From positions 62,001 through 126,000 of the forward strand of contig NZ_FOKE01000002.1 in the NCBI RefSeq assembly GCF_900112065.1: 64,000 nt of DNA. Reading direction: 5' to 3'. A model generated the notes under the pieces. The model searched no databases, was not told the DNA's origin, and saw nothing but the letters and a program-made list of their open reading frames with translations. Made by a program: the position numbers and the translations under genes. Within the stretch, counting starts at the first letter, position 1; every line of letters starts with the position of its first letter. This DNA comes from Cohnella sp. OV330. GTDB lineage: Bacteria > Bacillota > Bacilli > Paenibacillales > Paenibacillaceae. Shown here in pieces: positions 52,602 through 61,492 of this stretch.

Positions 52602-52632
52602 CAGCATCGCGCAACGGTCTCGGCCCCCCCCT

Positions 52633-52672
52633 AAAACCTCGCGGCCTCCGGTAACGGAGCCGCGAGGTTTTT
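52633..52672 (+). terminator. Terminator of the holin-like gene
   Basis: AAAACCTCGCGGC and GCCGCGAGGTTTT pair around a GC-rich loop with a TTTTTC tail, giving a strong Rho-independent terminator. Confidence 0.9.
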
Positions 52673-52799
52673 CGTATACCGCACGCCAGTCGCGGAGCTG
52701 GCTTATTTCCTTTTTTATCCTCGCGGCAGGATATGCTAATATAGTAAAGTCTGGGCATGACCCGCTCATACCCGGCGATCATGGGATGGGGGAATACAT

Positions 52800-53168
52800 A
52801 TGCGAAAAAAAATAGCCGCCGCGTTGGTCGCGCTCGCGCTCACGGGCGCGCTCGCCGCCTGCGGAGGCAAGAACGACGACGCTGCGGAGCAGGAGACGGC
52901 CGTCGCGTCGCAGGACCTGATCATTCGGGCAACCAATTGGAAGTTCGACCAAGCCGAATACAAGGTGCCGAAGGATACGCCGATTCGCTACATGCTCGAA
53001 AACGAGCAGGGCGCGCACGGCGTCGAGATCGAAAAGGCGGGCGTCAAGCTGAGCAACGGCAAAAAGTCCAAGGTCGCGACGCTGGCGGCCGGCACCTACA
53101 CGATCAAATGCAGCGTCGTGTGCGGGCAGGGGCATTTGTCGATGAAGGCCACGCTGATCGTAGAATAA
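52800..53168 (+). CDS. CuA-type cupredoxin lipoprotein
   Basis: 122 residues. A signal peptide ends in the lipobox LAAC (Cys about 21), so it is membrane-anchored outside the cell. The cupredoxin body ends in CSVVCGQGHLSM, the two-Cys, His, Met pattern of the dinuclear CuA site of cytochrome oxidase subunit II; the remaining ligand is probably the His in GAHGVEIE. The Glu usual in the CxExC motif is Val, but that residue contributes by its main chain. It may carry electrons or copper to an oxidase. It is alone on the plus strand with its own terminator. Confidence 0.85.
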   Translation: MRKKIAAALVALALTGALAACGGKNDDAAEQETAVASQDLIIRATNWKFDQAEYKVPKDTPIRYMLENEQGAHGVEIEKAGVKLSNGKKSKVATLAAGTYTIKCSVVCGQGHLSMKATLIVE

Positions 53169-53181
53169 ACAGGATAAAGGA

Positions 53182-53228
53182 ATCGCCCTTCCTGCCGGAT
53201 CTGATCCGTTCGGAAGGGCGATTTTTTG
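53182..53228. terminator. Terminator between cupredoxin and ZapA-like gene
   Basis: ATCGCCCTTCC and GGAAGGGCGAT form an 11-base stem with TTTTTT on the plus strand. It ends the cupredoxin transcript and lies just beyond the convergent giant zapA gene. Confidence 0.85.
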
Positions 53229-53263
53229 GTTTGACGTACTGACCGTCGGGCCTTCTGCGACCG

Positions 53264-56200
53264 TCAGGTGTGCTCTTCGAGCATGTCGATCCACTCGTTG
53301 TACTCGATCTGCAGCTTGTTGTACTCGATCTTCAGCGCCTCGTGCTCGCGGCGGACGCGATCCAGCTCCTGCGCCGTCCGCTCCGCTTCTTCCGCGTCAA
53401 CCGGGTTTGGAGCGGCTTCGCCGGCAGCCTGCAGCTGCCGCGCGAGCGCATCGCGCTCGGCCTGCAATGCGACGGCTGCCGCCGCCTGCTCGCGGGCGGA
53501 TCTCAGCTCTTCCCCGGCGCGAAGCAGCGATTCGCGTTCACGTTGCTGCTCGCCGGCAGCTTGGCGGAGCTTGCTCTCGAGCGACTCCAGCCGCTCGGAG
53601 GCGGCATCGCGCTCCCGCGCCGCCTCTTCGGCCCGCCGCTGGAGCTGCCGGATCGCGTCGGCCGCGCTTTGCTCGCGCTCGGCAAGCTCGTCCGCCAGCT
53701 CCTTAAGCCGATTCGCTTCGCGCTCGGCGGCTTCGCGGGCGTCGGCTTCGTCGCGCAATCGCTCGGAAGCCGCCTTTTCCGCCTCGATCAGCGCCGCTTC
53801 CTGAGCGGCCGCCGCCTGAAGGCGCTGCTCCGCGGCGGCGCGCAGCGCTTCCGTCTCGGCTTCGAGCTTCGCGCGCTGCGACTGCCATTCGCGCTCCCGC
53901 TCCAACCAGCGCGCTTGCGCTTGTTCGTTCTCGGCGCGCGCCGTCTCGGCGGCTGCCAGCGCGGCGTCGCGACCGCCGAGCGCCTGCTTCAGCTCGGCCT
54001 CGTACAGCTCCTGCGTCACGCGAAGCTCTTCCTGGATCGCTTCGCGCCCGGAGGCCGCTCCCGCTTCTGCCTCGGCCGTCGCCCGTCGCACCGCTTCTTC
54101 CTGCGCGGCGCGAATTCGCGACAGTTCTTCGGCCTGCGCGTCGCGGAGACCGGACAGCTCCTCCTCTTGCGCATCGCGGAGTCTGGTCAGCTCTTCGGCT
54201 TGCGCCGCGCGCAGGCGCATCAGCGCCTCGCCGCTCTCTTCGCGCAGCAGCTCCAGCTCCAGACGCGCGTCGTCCGCCGCGCGCTTCGCCTCGGCCAGCT
54301 CGGCTTCGAGCGGCGCCGCAGCTTCCTTGAGGGCGGCAGCGCGTTCGGCTGCAAGCCGCGACAGCTCACCGGCTTGCGCTTCGCGGAGCTTCGCCAGCTC
54401 GTCGGCCTGCGACGCGCGCAATCGCGCCAGCTCTTCGTCGCGCTCTTCGCGCTGCAGCTCCAGCTCCAGCCGAGCGTCGTCCGCTGCCTGCCGCGCCTCA
54501 GCGAGCTGCGCTTCGAGCGGCGCCGCGGCTTCCTTGAGCGCAGCCGCGCGTTCGGCCGCAAGCCGCGACAGCTCGCCGGCTTGCGCTTCGCGAAGCTTCG
54601 CCAGCTCTTCGGAATGCGCCGCGCGCAGAAGCGCCAGCTCTTCGTCGCGCTCCTCGCGCAGCAGCTCCAGTTCCAGCCCCGCATCGTCCGCTGCTTGCCT
54701 TGCTTTAATCAGTTCGGCTTCAAGCGGCGCCGCGGCTTCCTTGAGCGCAGCCTCAAGTTCGGACGCAGCCTCCGCCTTCGTTTGCGCGATACGCCGCTCC
54801 GCCTCTTCGCCGGCCTCGCGCAGACGCTCTTCCAGCAGCGCCGCTGCATCCGCGAGCTGCCGTTCCGCCTGCTCCGCGAGCTTCAGGCGCTCCTCCGCGA
54901 AATTCCGCGCATCGGCATCGATTCGCAGCTTGGCCGCGACCGCCTCTTGCTTCGCGACGACCGTCTCCTGCTTGGCCGCCTCGGCATCCTGCATGGCGGC
55001 ATCCAGACGCTCCGTCATCGCGCGGCGCTCTTCGTCGAAGTTCGCTTCCGCCGCCGCCACGGCCTGCCTGGCCGCGGACATCTGCTCGGCCAGCTGCGCA
55101 TGCAGGCGCTCTACCGTCGCCCTGGCGGCTTCGAGCTCGCCGCCGAGCTCGGTCTTCGCCGCCTCCAGCGCGTCCCTGCTCTCGCCCTTGACCGCTTCAA
55201 GCGCGTCAAGGCTCTCGCGCTGCAGCGCGTCCAGCTCCGCCTGATGGGCGGCACGCAGGCGCTCCGCTTCGCCGCGGCTCTGCCCGAGCGCGCGCTCGAG
55301 CTCTTCCGCGTGCTCGGCGCGCAGCTTGGCGACCGCGGCTTCCCGTTCCGCCGCCGCGCTATCCAACGCTTCGGCCAGCTTCGCGCCGGCGGCGGCGCCC
55401 TCCGTCTCGCGGGCTTCGCGCTCGAGCTCCAGCTCCAGGCGGAGCTCCTCGAGCTCGGCCCGGTGTCCCGCGCCTAGCCGCTCCAGGTCCGCCAAGTGAC
55501 CGGCCTTCAGCGCCGCGAGCTCGGAGGCGCGAGCCGCCTCGGCGCGCTCCCGCTCCTCGGCCTGACGCGCCTCGAGCCCGGCCAGCTCCGCCGCATGGCT
55601 ATCCCGAAGAACGTTCACGCGGTCCTCGCTCTCGGCGAGCGCCGCGTCCAAGGCGTCCTGCATGCGGGCGCGAATCTCCTCCCGCTCCCGCAGCGCCGTC
55701 TCGAGCGTCAGCGTCAGCCGCTGCAATTCTTCCTGCTTGCCCTCCAGCAGCAGCGCCAGCTCGTCCTCATAGCCTTGCCGCATCGTGCGAAGCTCTTCGT
55801 CGTGCCGTCCGGTCTGCTCGGCCAGCGACCGCTCGTGCCCGTCCTTCAGCGCCGCCAGCTCCGCCGCATGCGCCGCGCTTGCGGATTCGAGCGCTTCGGC
55901 GCGGGCGGCGCGCTCGTCGCGCAGCTCGGCTTCGTACGTCGCCCGAACCCGCTCGCGGTCCGCTTCCTGCGCGGACCGGAACCGCGCCAGCTCCGCCGCG
56001 TGCGCGGCTTTGAGCTCGTCCGTCGCCGAGGCATGCGCCCGTTTGAGCGCTTCATTTTCCTCGGCGTACAGCTCGGCTTCGGCAGCATGGTCGGCCAAGA
56101 TCCGCTCAAGCTCCGCGCCGTGCGCGGAGACGACGCTTTCAAGCTCGGTCGCGTGTCTCTCGGCCGCGTCATCCAGCTCCGCGCGCAGCGCGACAGTCGC

Positions 56201-56884
56201 GTGCTCCAGTTCGTCCGCGTGCGCCGAGCGAATACGTTCGAGCTCCGTCGCCTGCGCCGCCTGAAGACGCTCAAGCTCTGCGCGCTGCGCGGACTTCAAG
56301 CTCGCAAGCTCCGCTTCATGGCCCGACGTCTTTCGCTCGAGCTCCGCCGCATGCGCCGACCGAAGCGCTTCGGCCTCTTCGGCGTACAGCTCGGCTTCGG
56401 CCGCGTGGTCGGCCATGATCCTGTCGAGCTCGGCCTGATGAACGCTGCGCAGCCGCTCGCGTTCTTCGTCCGCCTTGGCCGCCGCTTCGGCGACGGATTG
56501 TTCGGCTTGCCGCTTCGACTCGGCCTGCCGCTCGGCGAAATCCCGCTCCGCCGCTTCCAATGCCGCCGCGCTCTCCGCCTTGTGTTTATCCCAATCGGCC
56601 AGCAGCGTCTCGATCTCCGCCGACAGCCGTTTGCGTTCTACTTCCTCGTGGAGGAGCCGCTCGTTCTCCCGGCGGATGCGCATGAGCTCGTCCGCCATAT
56701 TGACCGAGGCGAGCACGCCGAGCCTCGCGAGGTCGAGCCGCGGGGAGCCGCTCGCGATCTTGTGCATCTGATCGCTGACGAGCAGGGCCACCCGCTTCAT
56801 GTACTCGCTGCTGGTGTGTCCGGTCAACGTGTATTGCGTGCCGTATATGTCAACCGTTACGCGTGTCTTGTCGTCAGCATTCAC
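53264..56884 (-). CDS. zapA: ZapA-domain protein fused to a giant coiled coil
   Basis: 1206 residues; normal ZapA is about 85-140. Residues about 1-95 are ZapA: RVTVDIYGTQYTLTGHTSSE, then MKRVALLVSDQMHKIA and LGVLASVNMADELMRI. Everything beyond is a near-continuous Ala/Glu/Arg/Leu coiled coil, including three copies of a 69-residue unit (AAAPLEAELIKARQAADD type) and shorter HAAELERI-like repeats. It ends in a conserved-looking tail, KIEYNKLQIEYNEWIDMLEE. The start is GTG at 56884 with GGGAGG 6 bases upstream. It follows pheS-pheT, the usual zapA position. ZapA binds and cross-links FtsZ; the extension may link the ring to other structures. This is inference. Confidence 0.85.
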   Translation of the reverse strand: MNADDKTRVTVDIYGTQYTLTGHTSSEYMKRVALLVSDQMHKIASGSPRLDLARLGVLASVNMADELMRIRRENERLLHEEVERKRLSAEIETLLADWDKHKAESAAALEAAERDFAERQAESKRQAEQSVAEAAAKADEERERLRSVHQAELDRIMADHAAEAELYAEEAEALRSAHAAELERKTSGHEAELASLKSAQRAELERLQAAQATELERIRSAHADELEHATVALRAELDDAAERHATELESVVSAHGAELERILADHAAEAELYAEENEALKRAHASATDELKAAHAAELARFRSAQEADRERVRATYEAELRDERAARAEALESASAAHAAELAALKDGHERSLAEQTGRHDEELRTMRQGYEDELALLLEGKQEELQRLTLTLETALREREEIRARMQDALDAALAESEDRVNVLRDSHAAELAGLEARQAEERERAEAARASELAALKAGHLADLERLGAGHRAELEELRLELELEREARETEGAAAGAKLAEALDSAAAEREAAVAKLRAEHAEELERALGQSRGEAERLRAAHQAELDALQRESLDALEAVKGESRDALEAAKTELGGELEAARATVERLHAQLAEQMSAARQAVAAAEANFDEERRAMTERLDAAMQDAEAAKQETVVAKQEAVAAKLRIDADARNFAEERLKLAEQAERQLADAAALLEERLREAGEEAERRIAQTKAEAASELEAALKEAAAPLEAELIKARQAADDAGLELELLREERDEELALLRAAHSEELAKLREAQAGELSRLAAERAAALKEAAAPLEAQLAEARQAADDARLELELQREERDEELARLRASQADELAKLREAQAGELSRLAAERAAALKEAAAPLEAELAEAKRAADDARLELELLREESGEALMRLRAAQAEELTRLRDAQEEELSGLRDAQAEELSRIRAAQEEAVRRATAEAEAGAASGREAIQEELRVTQELYEAELKQALGGRDAALAAAETARAENEQAQARWLEREREWQSQRAKLEAETEALRAAAEQRLQAAAAQEAALIEAEKAASERLRDEADAREAAEREANRLKELADELAEREQSAADAIRQLQRRAEEAARERDAASERLESLESKLRQAAGEQQRERESLLRAGEELRSAREQAAAAVALQAERDALARQLQAAGEAAPNPVDAEEAERTAQELDRVRREHEALKIEYNKLQIEYNEWIDMLEEHT
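54210..54740 (-). repeat. 207-bp in-frame tandem repeat in the coiled coil
   Basis: The sequence around CTTCGAGCGGCGCCGC recurs at 54304, 54511 and 54718, exactly 207 bases (69 residues) apart. The repeats preserve the reading frame and differ mostly at silent or conservative positions. Recent duplication within the gene is the natural reading. Confidence 0.85.
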
Positions 56885-56987
56885 GGTTATTCCTCCCACG
56901 TTCCAACTTAAGCAAAATCGCAGCGAACGTCGCTCAGCCCGCTTTTCGCGTTCTGATGTATTCGCTGCGCTTTGCGCCGTTTCCTGC

Positions 56988-59441
56988 TTATTTGCGAAGC
57001 TCCGCGCTGAAAGATTGTTCCAGTCGCGAAACGACGGATTGCTGCGCTTCGGCGATCTCTTCATCGTTCAATGTACGATCCGGATGACGATAAACGATCG
57101 AGAGCGCCACGCTCTTTTTGCCTGCGCCGAGACGCTCGCCCGCGTAGACGTCGAACACGCGGACGGACTCGAGCCATTCGCCCGCAGCCTGCCGAGCGGC
57201 CTCTACCAGGGACGCTCCCGGCACCGATCCGTCGACGACGACGGCCAGGTCCCGCTCCGCGGACGGGAAGCGCGGCAAAGTGCCGTAGACGATGCGTGCG
57301 TCAGCCGCTTCGTAGAGCGGCTTCAAATCGATCTCGGCGGCATAGGCGTCGCCCAGGTCGAACTCGCGTTGAAGCTCCGGATGCAGCTGCCCGACATAAC
57401 CGATCGCGACTTCGCCGGTCGCGGTCGCGAGCTTCAACGCCGCCGTGCGGCCCGGATGGAAGTCCGCGGGCTGCGCCTGCTCGAAGCGGACCGCGCCGGT
57501 CAGGCCGAGCCGCGTCAGCAGCTTTTCGACGATGCCCTTCGCATCGTAGAAGTCGTACGCCGTCGCCGCTTGGTTCCAGCCGGAGCCCTCGCGATTGCCC
57601 GTCAGCAGGAAGGCCAGACGCGGATGCTCCGCAGGCAGGGTCGTCAGTTTCTCTTCGGCGGAATGATACACGCTGGCGATCTCGAACAACGCGGCGCTCG
57701 CGTTGCGGCGAGACTTGTTGTAAGAAGCGGCCTCCAGCAGGTTCGGCAGCAGCGTCGCGCGAAGCGCGCTGCGCTCCTCGCTCATCGGCATCGCAAGGCC
57801 GATCGGGCGCATGCCTTCGGCTGCCCCGGACAGCGCCGGGAACAGCGCGGCCCGGCTTGCGGAGGTGACCGAATACGTCACGGCCTCGCTAAGCCCGGCT
57901 TCGGACAGCAGCTTCCGCAGCTCTCTGCGGATCGACTGGGGCTTCGTAAGCGCGCCCGTCGTCGTCGGCCCTTCGATGCGGGTCGTCGGGATACGGTCGT
58001 AGCCGTTGAGCCGCGCGACCTCTTCGATCAGGTCCACCGCGCGCGTAATATCGCCTCGGCGCGTCGGCACGGTCAGGCGCCATACGCCTTCGCCGGCCGG
58101 CTCGGCCGCGAACTGAAGCCGCGACCAGATCGTCTTGACCTCGAGCGAGGAGAGCGAGGTGCCGAGCATCCGGTTGATCCGCTCGAGAGACAGCTCGATG
58201 ACGGCCGGCTCGGGCGCAGCGAGGCGAACCTCGGAGACGCCGTCGGTGACGAGCCCGCCGGCCGTCTGCGCGATCAGCGAAGCCGCGCGGTCCAGCGCGC
58301 CGCGCACGCGCTCCGGATCGACGCCTTTCTCGAAGCGCGCCGAAGCTTCGGACCGAAGACCCAGCTGGCGCGACGTCTTGCGTACCGCGGCGCCCGCGAA
58401 CCTGGCGGATTCAAGCAGAATATCGACCGTGTCGGGCGTCACTTCGGTATCGAGACCGCCCATGACGCCGGCCAGCGCGATCGCGCGCTCGTCGTCGGCG
58501 ATGACCGGCATGTGCGGTTCGAGCTTCCGTTCCTGGCCGTCGAGCGTGACCAGCGTCTCGCCTTCGCGGGCGAAACGAACGCGGACGGCGCCCTTGACCT
58601 TGGCGGCGTCGAACGCGTGCAGCGGCTGGCCGTACTCCAGCATGACGAAGTTGGTGACGTCGACGACGTTGCTGATCGGCCGGATGCCCGCGGCGATCAG
58701 CCGGTTCTGCAGCCAGAGCGGGGACGGGCCGATCTTGACGCCCTTCACGACGCGCATCGCGTAGTGGCTGCAAGCCTCGCTCGACTCGATCGCGACCTTG
58801 ATCGCGTCCGCGGTCTTGTCGGCCGCCGAATACAGCGCCTTTTCCGGCTCCGGCAGCGTCAACGGCCGGCCGGTCAGCGCGGCGGTCTCGTAGGCGACGC
58901 CCAGCAGGCTCAGGCAATCCGAACGGTTCGGCGTCAGATCGAGCTCCAGCACCGCGTCGTTCAAGCCGAGCAAGTCGGCGATATCCGTGCCCACCGCCGT
59001 GTCCGCAGGCAGCACGAGGATGCCCTCTTGCAGCTCCTTGGGGAGCAGCTTGTCGTTGATGCCGAGCTCTCTGGCCGAACAGATCATACCCTGAGACTCA
59101 ACGCCGCGCAGCTTGGCGCGCTTAATCTGCAGGTCGCCCGGCAGCTTCGCGCCCACGAGCGCGACGGGCACCTTTTGCCCCGCCGCGACGTTAGGCGCGC
59201 CGCAGACGATTTGCAGCGTTTCGCCGGTGCCGGCATCGATTTTGCAGACGTTCAGCTTATCCGCGTCAGGGTGCTTTTCCTTTTCCAAAACATACCCGAC
59301 GACCGTCTTGGTGACTCCTGCGTTGCGGGAGACGACGCCGTCGATCTCGATGCCGCCCCTCGTGAGCAGATCGGCGAGCTCTTGCGGCTCGATGCCGCCG
59401 AGATCGATATATTCGCTTAACCATTGATAGGATACGTTCAC
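56988..59441 (-). CDS. pheT: Phenylalanyl-tRNA synthetase beta subunit
   Basis: 817 residues, the beta chain of the alpha2-beta2 enzyme. Order: N-terminal tRNA-binding (EMAPII-like) domain, with VGYVLEKEKHPDADKLNVCK and GQKVPVALVGAKLPG; B3/B4 editing domain; B5 domain; catalytic-like core; and C-terminal ferredoxin-fold anticodon-binding domain ending in HPDRTLNDEEIAEAQQSVVS. Start GTG at 59441 with AAGGGGCGG. It follows pheS by 53 bases and shares its T-box. Confidence 0.96.
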   Translation of the reverse strand: MNVSYQWLSEYIDLGGIEPQELADLLTRGGIEIDGVVSRNAGVTKTVVGYVLEKEKHPDADKLNVCKIDAGTGETLQIVCGAPNVAAGQKVPVALVGAKLPGDLQIKRAKLRGVESQGMICSARELGINDKLLPKELQEGILVLPADTAVGTDIADLLGLNDAVLELDLTPNRSDCLSLLGVAYETAALTGRPLTLPEPEKALYSAADKTADAIKVAIESSEACSHYAMRVVKGVKIGPSPLWLQNRLIAAGIRPISNVVDVTNFVMLEYGQPLHAFDAAKVKGAVRVRFAREGETLVTLDGQERKLEPHMPVIADDERAIALAGVMGGLDTEVTPDTVDILLESARFAGAAVRKTSRQLGLRSEASARFEKGVDPERVRGALDRAASLIAQTAGGLVTDGVSEVRLAAPEPAVIELSLERINRMLGTSLSSLEVKTIWSRLQFAAEPAGEGVWRLTVPTRRGDITRAVDLIEEVARLNGYDRIPTTRIEGPTTTGALTKPQSIRRELRKLLSEAGLSEAVTYSVTSASRAALFPALSGAAEGMRPIGLAMPMSEERSALRATLLPNLLEAASYNKSRRNASAALFEIASVYHSAEEKLTTLPAEHPRLAFLLTGNREGSGWNQAATAYDFYDAKGIVEKLLTRLGLTGAVRFEQAQPADFHPGRTAALKLATATGEVAIGYVGQLHPELQREFDLGDAYAAEIDLKPLYEAADARIVYGTLPRFPSAERDLAVVVDGSVPGASLVEAARQAAGEWLESVRVFDVYAGERLGAGKKSVALSIVYRHPDRTLNDEEIAEAQQSVVSRLEQSFSAELRK

Positions 59442-59494
59442 GTGTTATACCGCCCCTTCCTTTTCCACCTTCGCTGAGATACCGGCCGCAGCCG

Positions 59495-60529
59495 TCACAT
59501 GCGGGCGAATTGCCCGAGAAACCGCAGATCGTTGTTGTAGAAGTGACGAATATCGTCGATGTCGTACTTCAGCAAGGCGATGCGTTCGACGCCCATGCCG
59601 AAGGCGAAGCCGGACACTTGCTCGGGGTCGAAGCCGCCGTGCTCGAGCACCTTCGGGTGCACCATGCCGCAGCCGAGGATCTCGATCCAGCCCGATTGCT
59701 TGCACATCCGGCAGCCTTGTCCGCCGCACTGCGTGCAGGTGACGTCGACCTCTGCGCTCGGCTCGGTGAACGGGAAGAAGCTCGGACGAAGGCGAATTTG
59801 CACCTGCGGCCCGTACATCGCCTGGACGAATTGGAGCAGCGTGCCCTTCAGGTCGCTCATGCGGATGTCGGGGCCGACGACCAGACCTTCGATCTGGTGG
59901 AACATGAACGAATGCGTCGCGTCGTCGTCGTCGCGGCGGTAGACGCGGCCCGGGCAGATGACCTTGAGCGGCGTCGCGCCGTCCGCGTTTTTCATCGCGC
60001 GGATCTGAACCGGAGAGGTATGCGTGCGAAGCAGAATCTCGTCCGTAATGTAGAAGGAATCCTGCATGTCCCGCGCCGGATGGTCCTTCGGCAGGTTCAG
60101 CGCCTCGAAGTTGAAGTAGTCGGTCTCGACCTCGGGGCCTTCCGCGATCGTGTAGCCCATGCCGAGGAAAATATCTTCGATCTCCTGCGTGACCTTGGTC
60201 AGCGGGTGGACGCTGCCGGTCGCGACGGCCCTGCCCGGCAGCGTGACGTCGATCGTCTCCGCGGCCAGCCTCCGCTCCGTCTCGGCGCGGTCGAAGGCGG
60301 CTTGCTTGTCGGCGAGCACTTCCTCGATAGCCGCCCGTACGTCGTTGGCGACCTGCCCGATCACCGGACGCTCCTCGGCGCTGAGTCCGCCCATGCCGCG
60401 GAGAATCTCAGTGAGCTGGCCCTTTTTGCCCAAATAATGCACGCGCAGGTCGTTCAAGCGGCCGGCATCGGCCACCTCCTGCAGCTGCGCCAACGCTTCG
60501 ACGCGCAGCGCCTCCAACCGTTCCTTCAT
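59495..60529 (-). CDS. pheS: Phenylalanyl-tRNA synthetase alpha subunit
   Basis: 344-residue catalytic subunit. N-terminal coiled coil, then class II motifs: [56 protein letters not shown] and [23 protein letters not shown] has AAAGGAG. It is first in pheS-pheT and lies behind a T-box leader, so it is expected to rise when tRNA-Phe is uncharged. Confidence 0.96.
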   Translation of the reverse strand: MKERLEALRVEALAQLQEVADAGRLNDLRVHYLGKKGQLTEILRGMGGLSAEERPVIGQVANDVRAAIEEVLADKQAAFDRAETERRLAAETIDVTLPGRAVATGSVHPLTKVTQEIEDIFLGMGYTIAEGPEVETDYFNFEALNLPKDHPARDMQDSFYITDEILLRTHTSPVQIRAMKNADGATPLKVICPGRVYRRDDDDATHSFMFHQIEGLVVGPDIRMSDLKGTLLQFVQAMYGPQVQIRLRPSFFPFTEPSAEVDVTCTQCGGQGCRMCKQSGWIEILGCGMVHPKVLEHGGFDPEQVSGFAFGMGVERIALLKYDIDDIRHFYNNDLRFLGQFARM

Positions 60530-60586
60530 GATGCCTCTCTCCTTTATCGCTTGGTCTATCGGCCGGCTCGCCCTTGGCGAACCGAC

Positions 60587-60903
60587 AAAAAAGGCCCTTC
60601 CTCCCCGTAAAAGGGACGAAAGGACCGTGGTACCACCCTAATTGGAAACTTGCTGACGACAACCTGCCGATTCGGCAACATCGTCAAGCCGGAATTCCCG
60701 CTCGAACGGCGTAACGGGCCGCTGCCGGTCCGCTCTACTGGCCCACGCGCTTGGCATCGTCGGCGTTCAAGCGACTGCTCCGGAGTGAAATTCGGCAGCT
60801 CTTCTCCTCGGGCACGCTCTCAGTCTCGGCGTACCCTCCCTGGTCAGGCAGGCGCTGCTTACTTGTCTCCATCGTCGCATTTATCCATTTTTGCTTTGAA
60901 TTA
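60587..60903 (-). promoter_or_regulatory. T-box riboswitch leader of pheST
   Basis: On the minus strand AGGGTGGTACCACGG (about 60625-60640) is the T-box sequence, followed by a terminator stem (GGTCCTTTCGTCCC / GGGGAGGAAGGGCC) and a T run at 60592-60587. In Stem I, GAATTTCACTCC holds a TTC at 60789-60787, a suitable Phe specifier. Uncharged tRNA-Phe should stabilise the antiterminator. Confidence 0.9.
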
Positions 60904-60906
60904 CTG

Positions 60907-60934
60907 ACTATTATAGGGGAACGCGCCACGTCAA
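60907..60934 (-). promoter_or_regulatory. Probable pheST promoter
   Basis: On the minus strand TTGACG (60934-60929) lies 16 bases upstream of AATAGT (60912-60907). An overlapping TATAAT at 60915-60910 is a better -10 but only 13 bases from that -35. The pair sits just before the T-box. Confidence 0.5.
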
Positions 60935-61003
60935 GCAAGCGGACGGCTAAAACCGCTGCTCGGCGTCCCCGCGGAGAGAGGCGACGGTCGCAGACTGATC
61001 GCC

Positions 61004-61492
61004 TCAGACTAGCTTCTTAAACAGGACTTCAAGCGACATCGATCTTTTTAACGTATTGTAAATCGGAGAATGCGCAAGCGCGCCCGAGCAAAAATCGTCA
61101 AAAGCCTTGTCCTCCAAGTCAACGTATAGAAAGACGGTCACCGTCATTTTGGTTATACGCGGTTCTTCCTCGTACCCTTTGACGCCAACCAGAGATAAAG
61201 GGTTCTCCAGAGAAAGGTTCAATACGCCTTCAATCTCTTCAACGACGGAGCCCCTTTTATTCGGCCGCTCCAAAAACGCCAACAGGATGCTGCTCAACAC
61301 GGATCCCGCGAAATATTCAAGACTGGTGATCGGCTTGTATTCCGAGTCGAAGCTGATTTGCTTTTCGACCTGAACGCTGTTTTTATTCGTATAAATTTTT
61401 ACGGAGGAGAGGTCGGTCGACGTGCCTCTAAAGTTCATATTGAACATCTTGGACTCGTACAAGGCGTTTAATCGGTCATCCGTTCGCTTCAT
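61004..61492 (-). CDS. OsmC-like protein lacking both redox cysteines
   Basis: 162 residues. SLEYFAGSVLSSILLAFLER is the central helix and AHSPIYNTLKRSMSLEVLF corresponds to the C-terminal CPV.NTL motif of OsmC/Ohr proteins, with Ser in place of the resolving Cys. The usual catalytic Cys is not seen either, so peroxide reduction is unlikely. There is no signal peptide. The start at ATG 61492 (AAGGAG upstream) overlaps the end of the MetE-like gene by 17 bases. It is the last gene of the four-gene cluster. The OsmC assignment is by motif similarity and moderately sure. Confidence 0.6.
   Translation of the reverse strand: MKRTDDRLNALYESKMFNMNFRGTSTDLSSVKIYTNKNSVQVEKQISFDSEYKPITSLEYFAGSVLSSILLAFLERPNKRGSVVEEIEGVLNLSLENPLSLVGVKGYEEEPRITKMTVTVFLYVDLEDKAFDDFCSGALAHSPIYNTLKRSMSLEVLFKKLV

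Noticed and set aside
53270-55477. Very long open frame on the plus strand opposite zapA
   Set aside because: It is a mirror of a GC-rich coiled-coil gene; the composition (Leu/Arg/Gln-rich) and lack of a start site show it to be a shadow frame.
56799-59420. 873-residue plus-strand open frame opposite pheT
   Set aside because: pheT is unmistakable on the other strand; the plus frame is an Arg/Asp-rich shadow.
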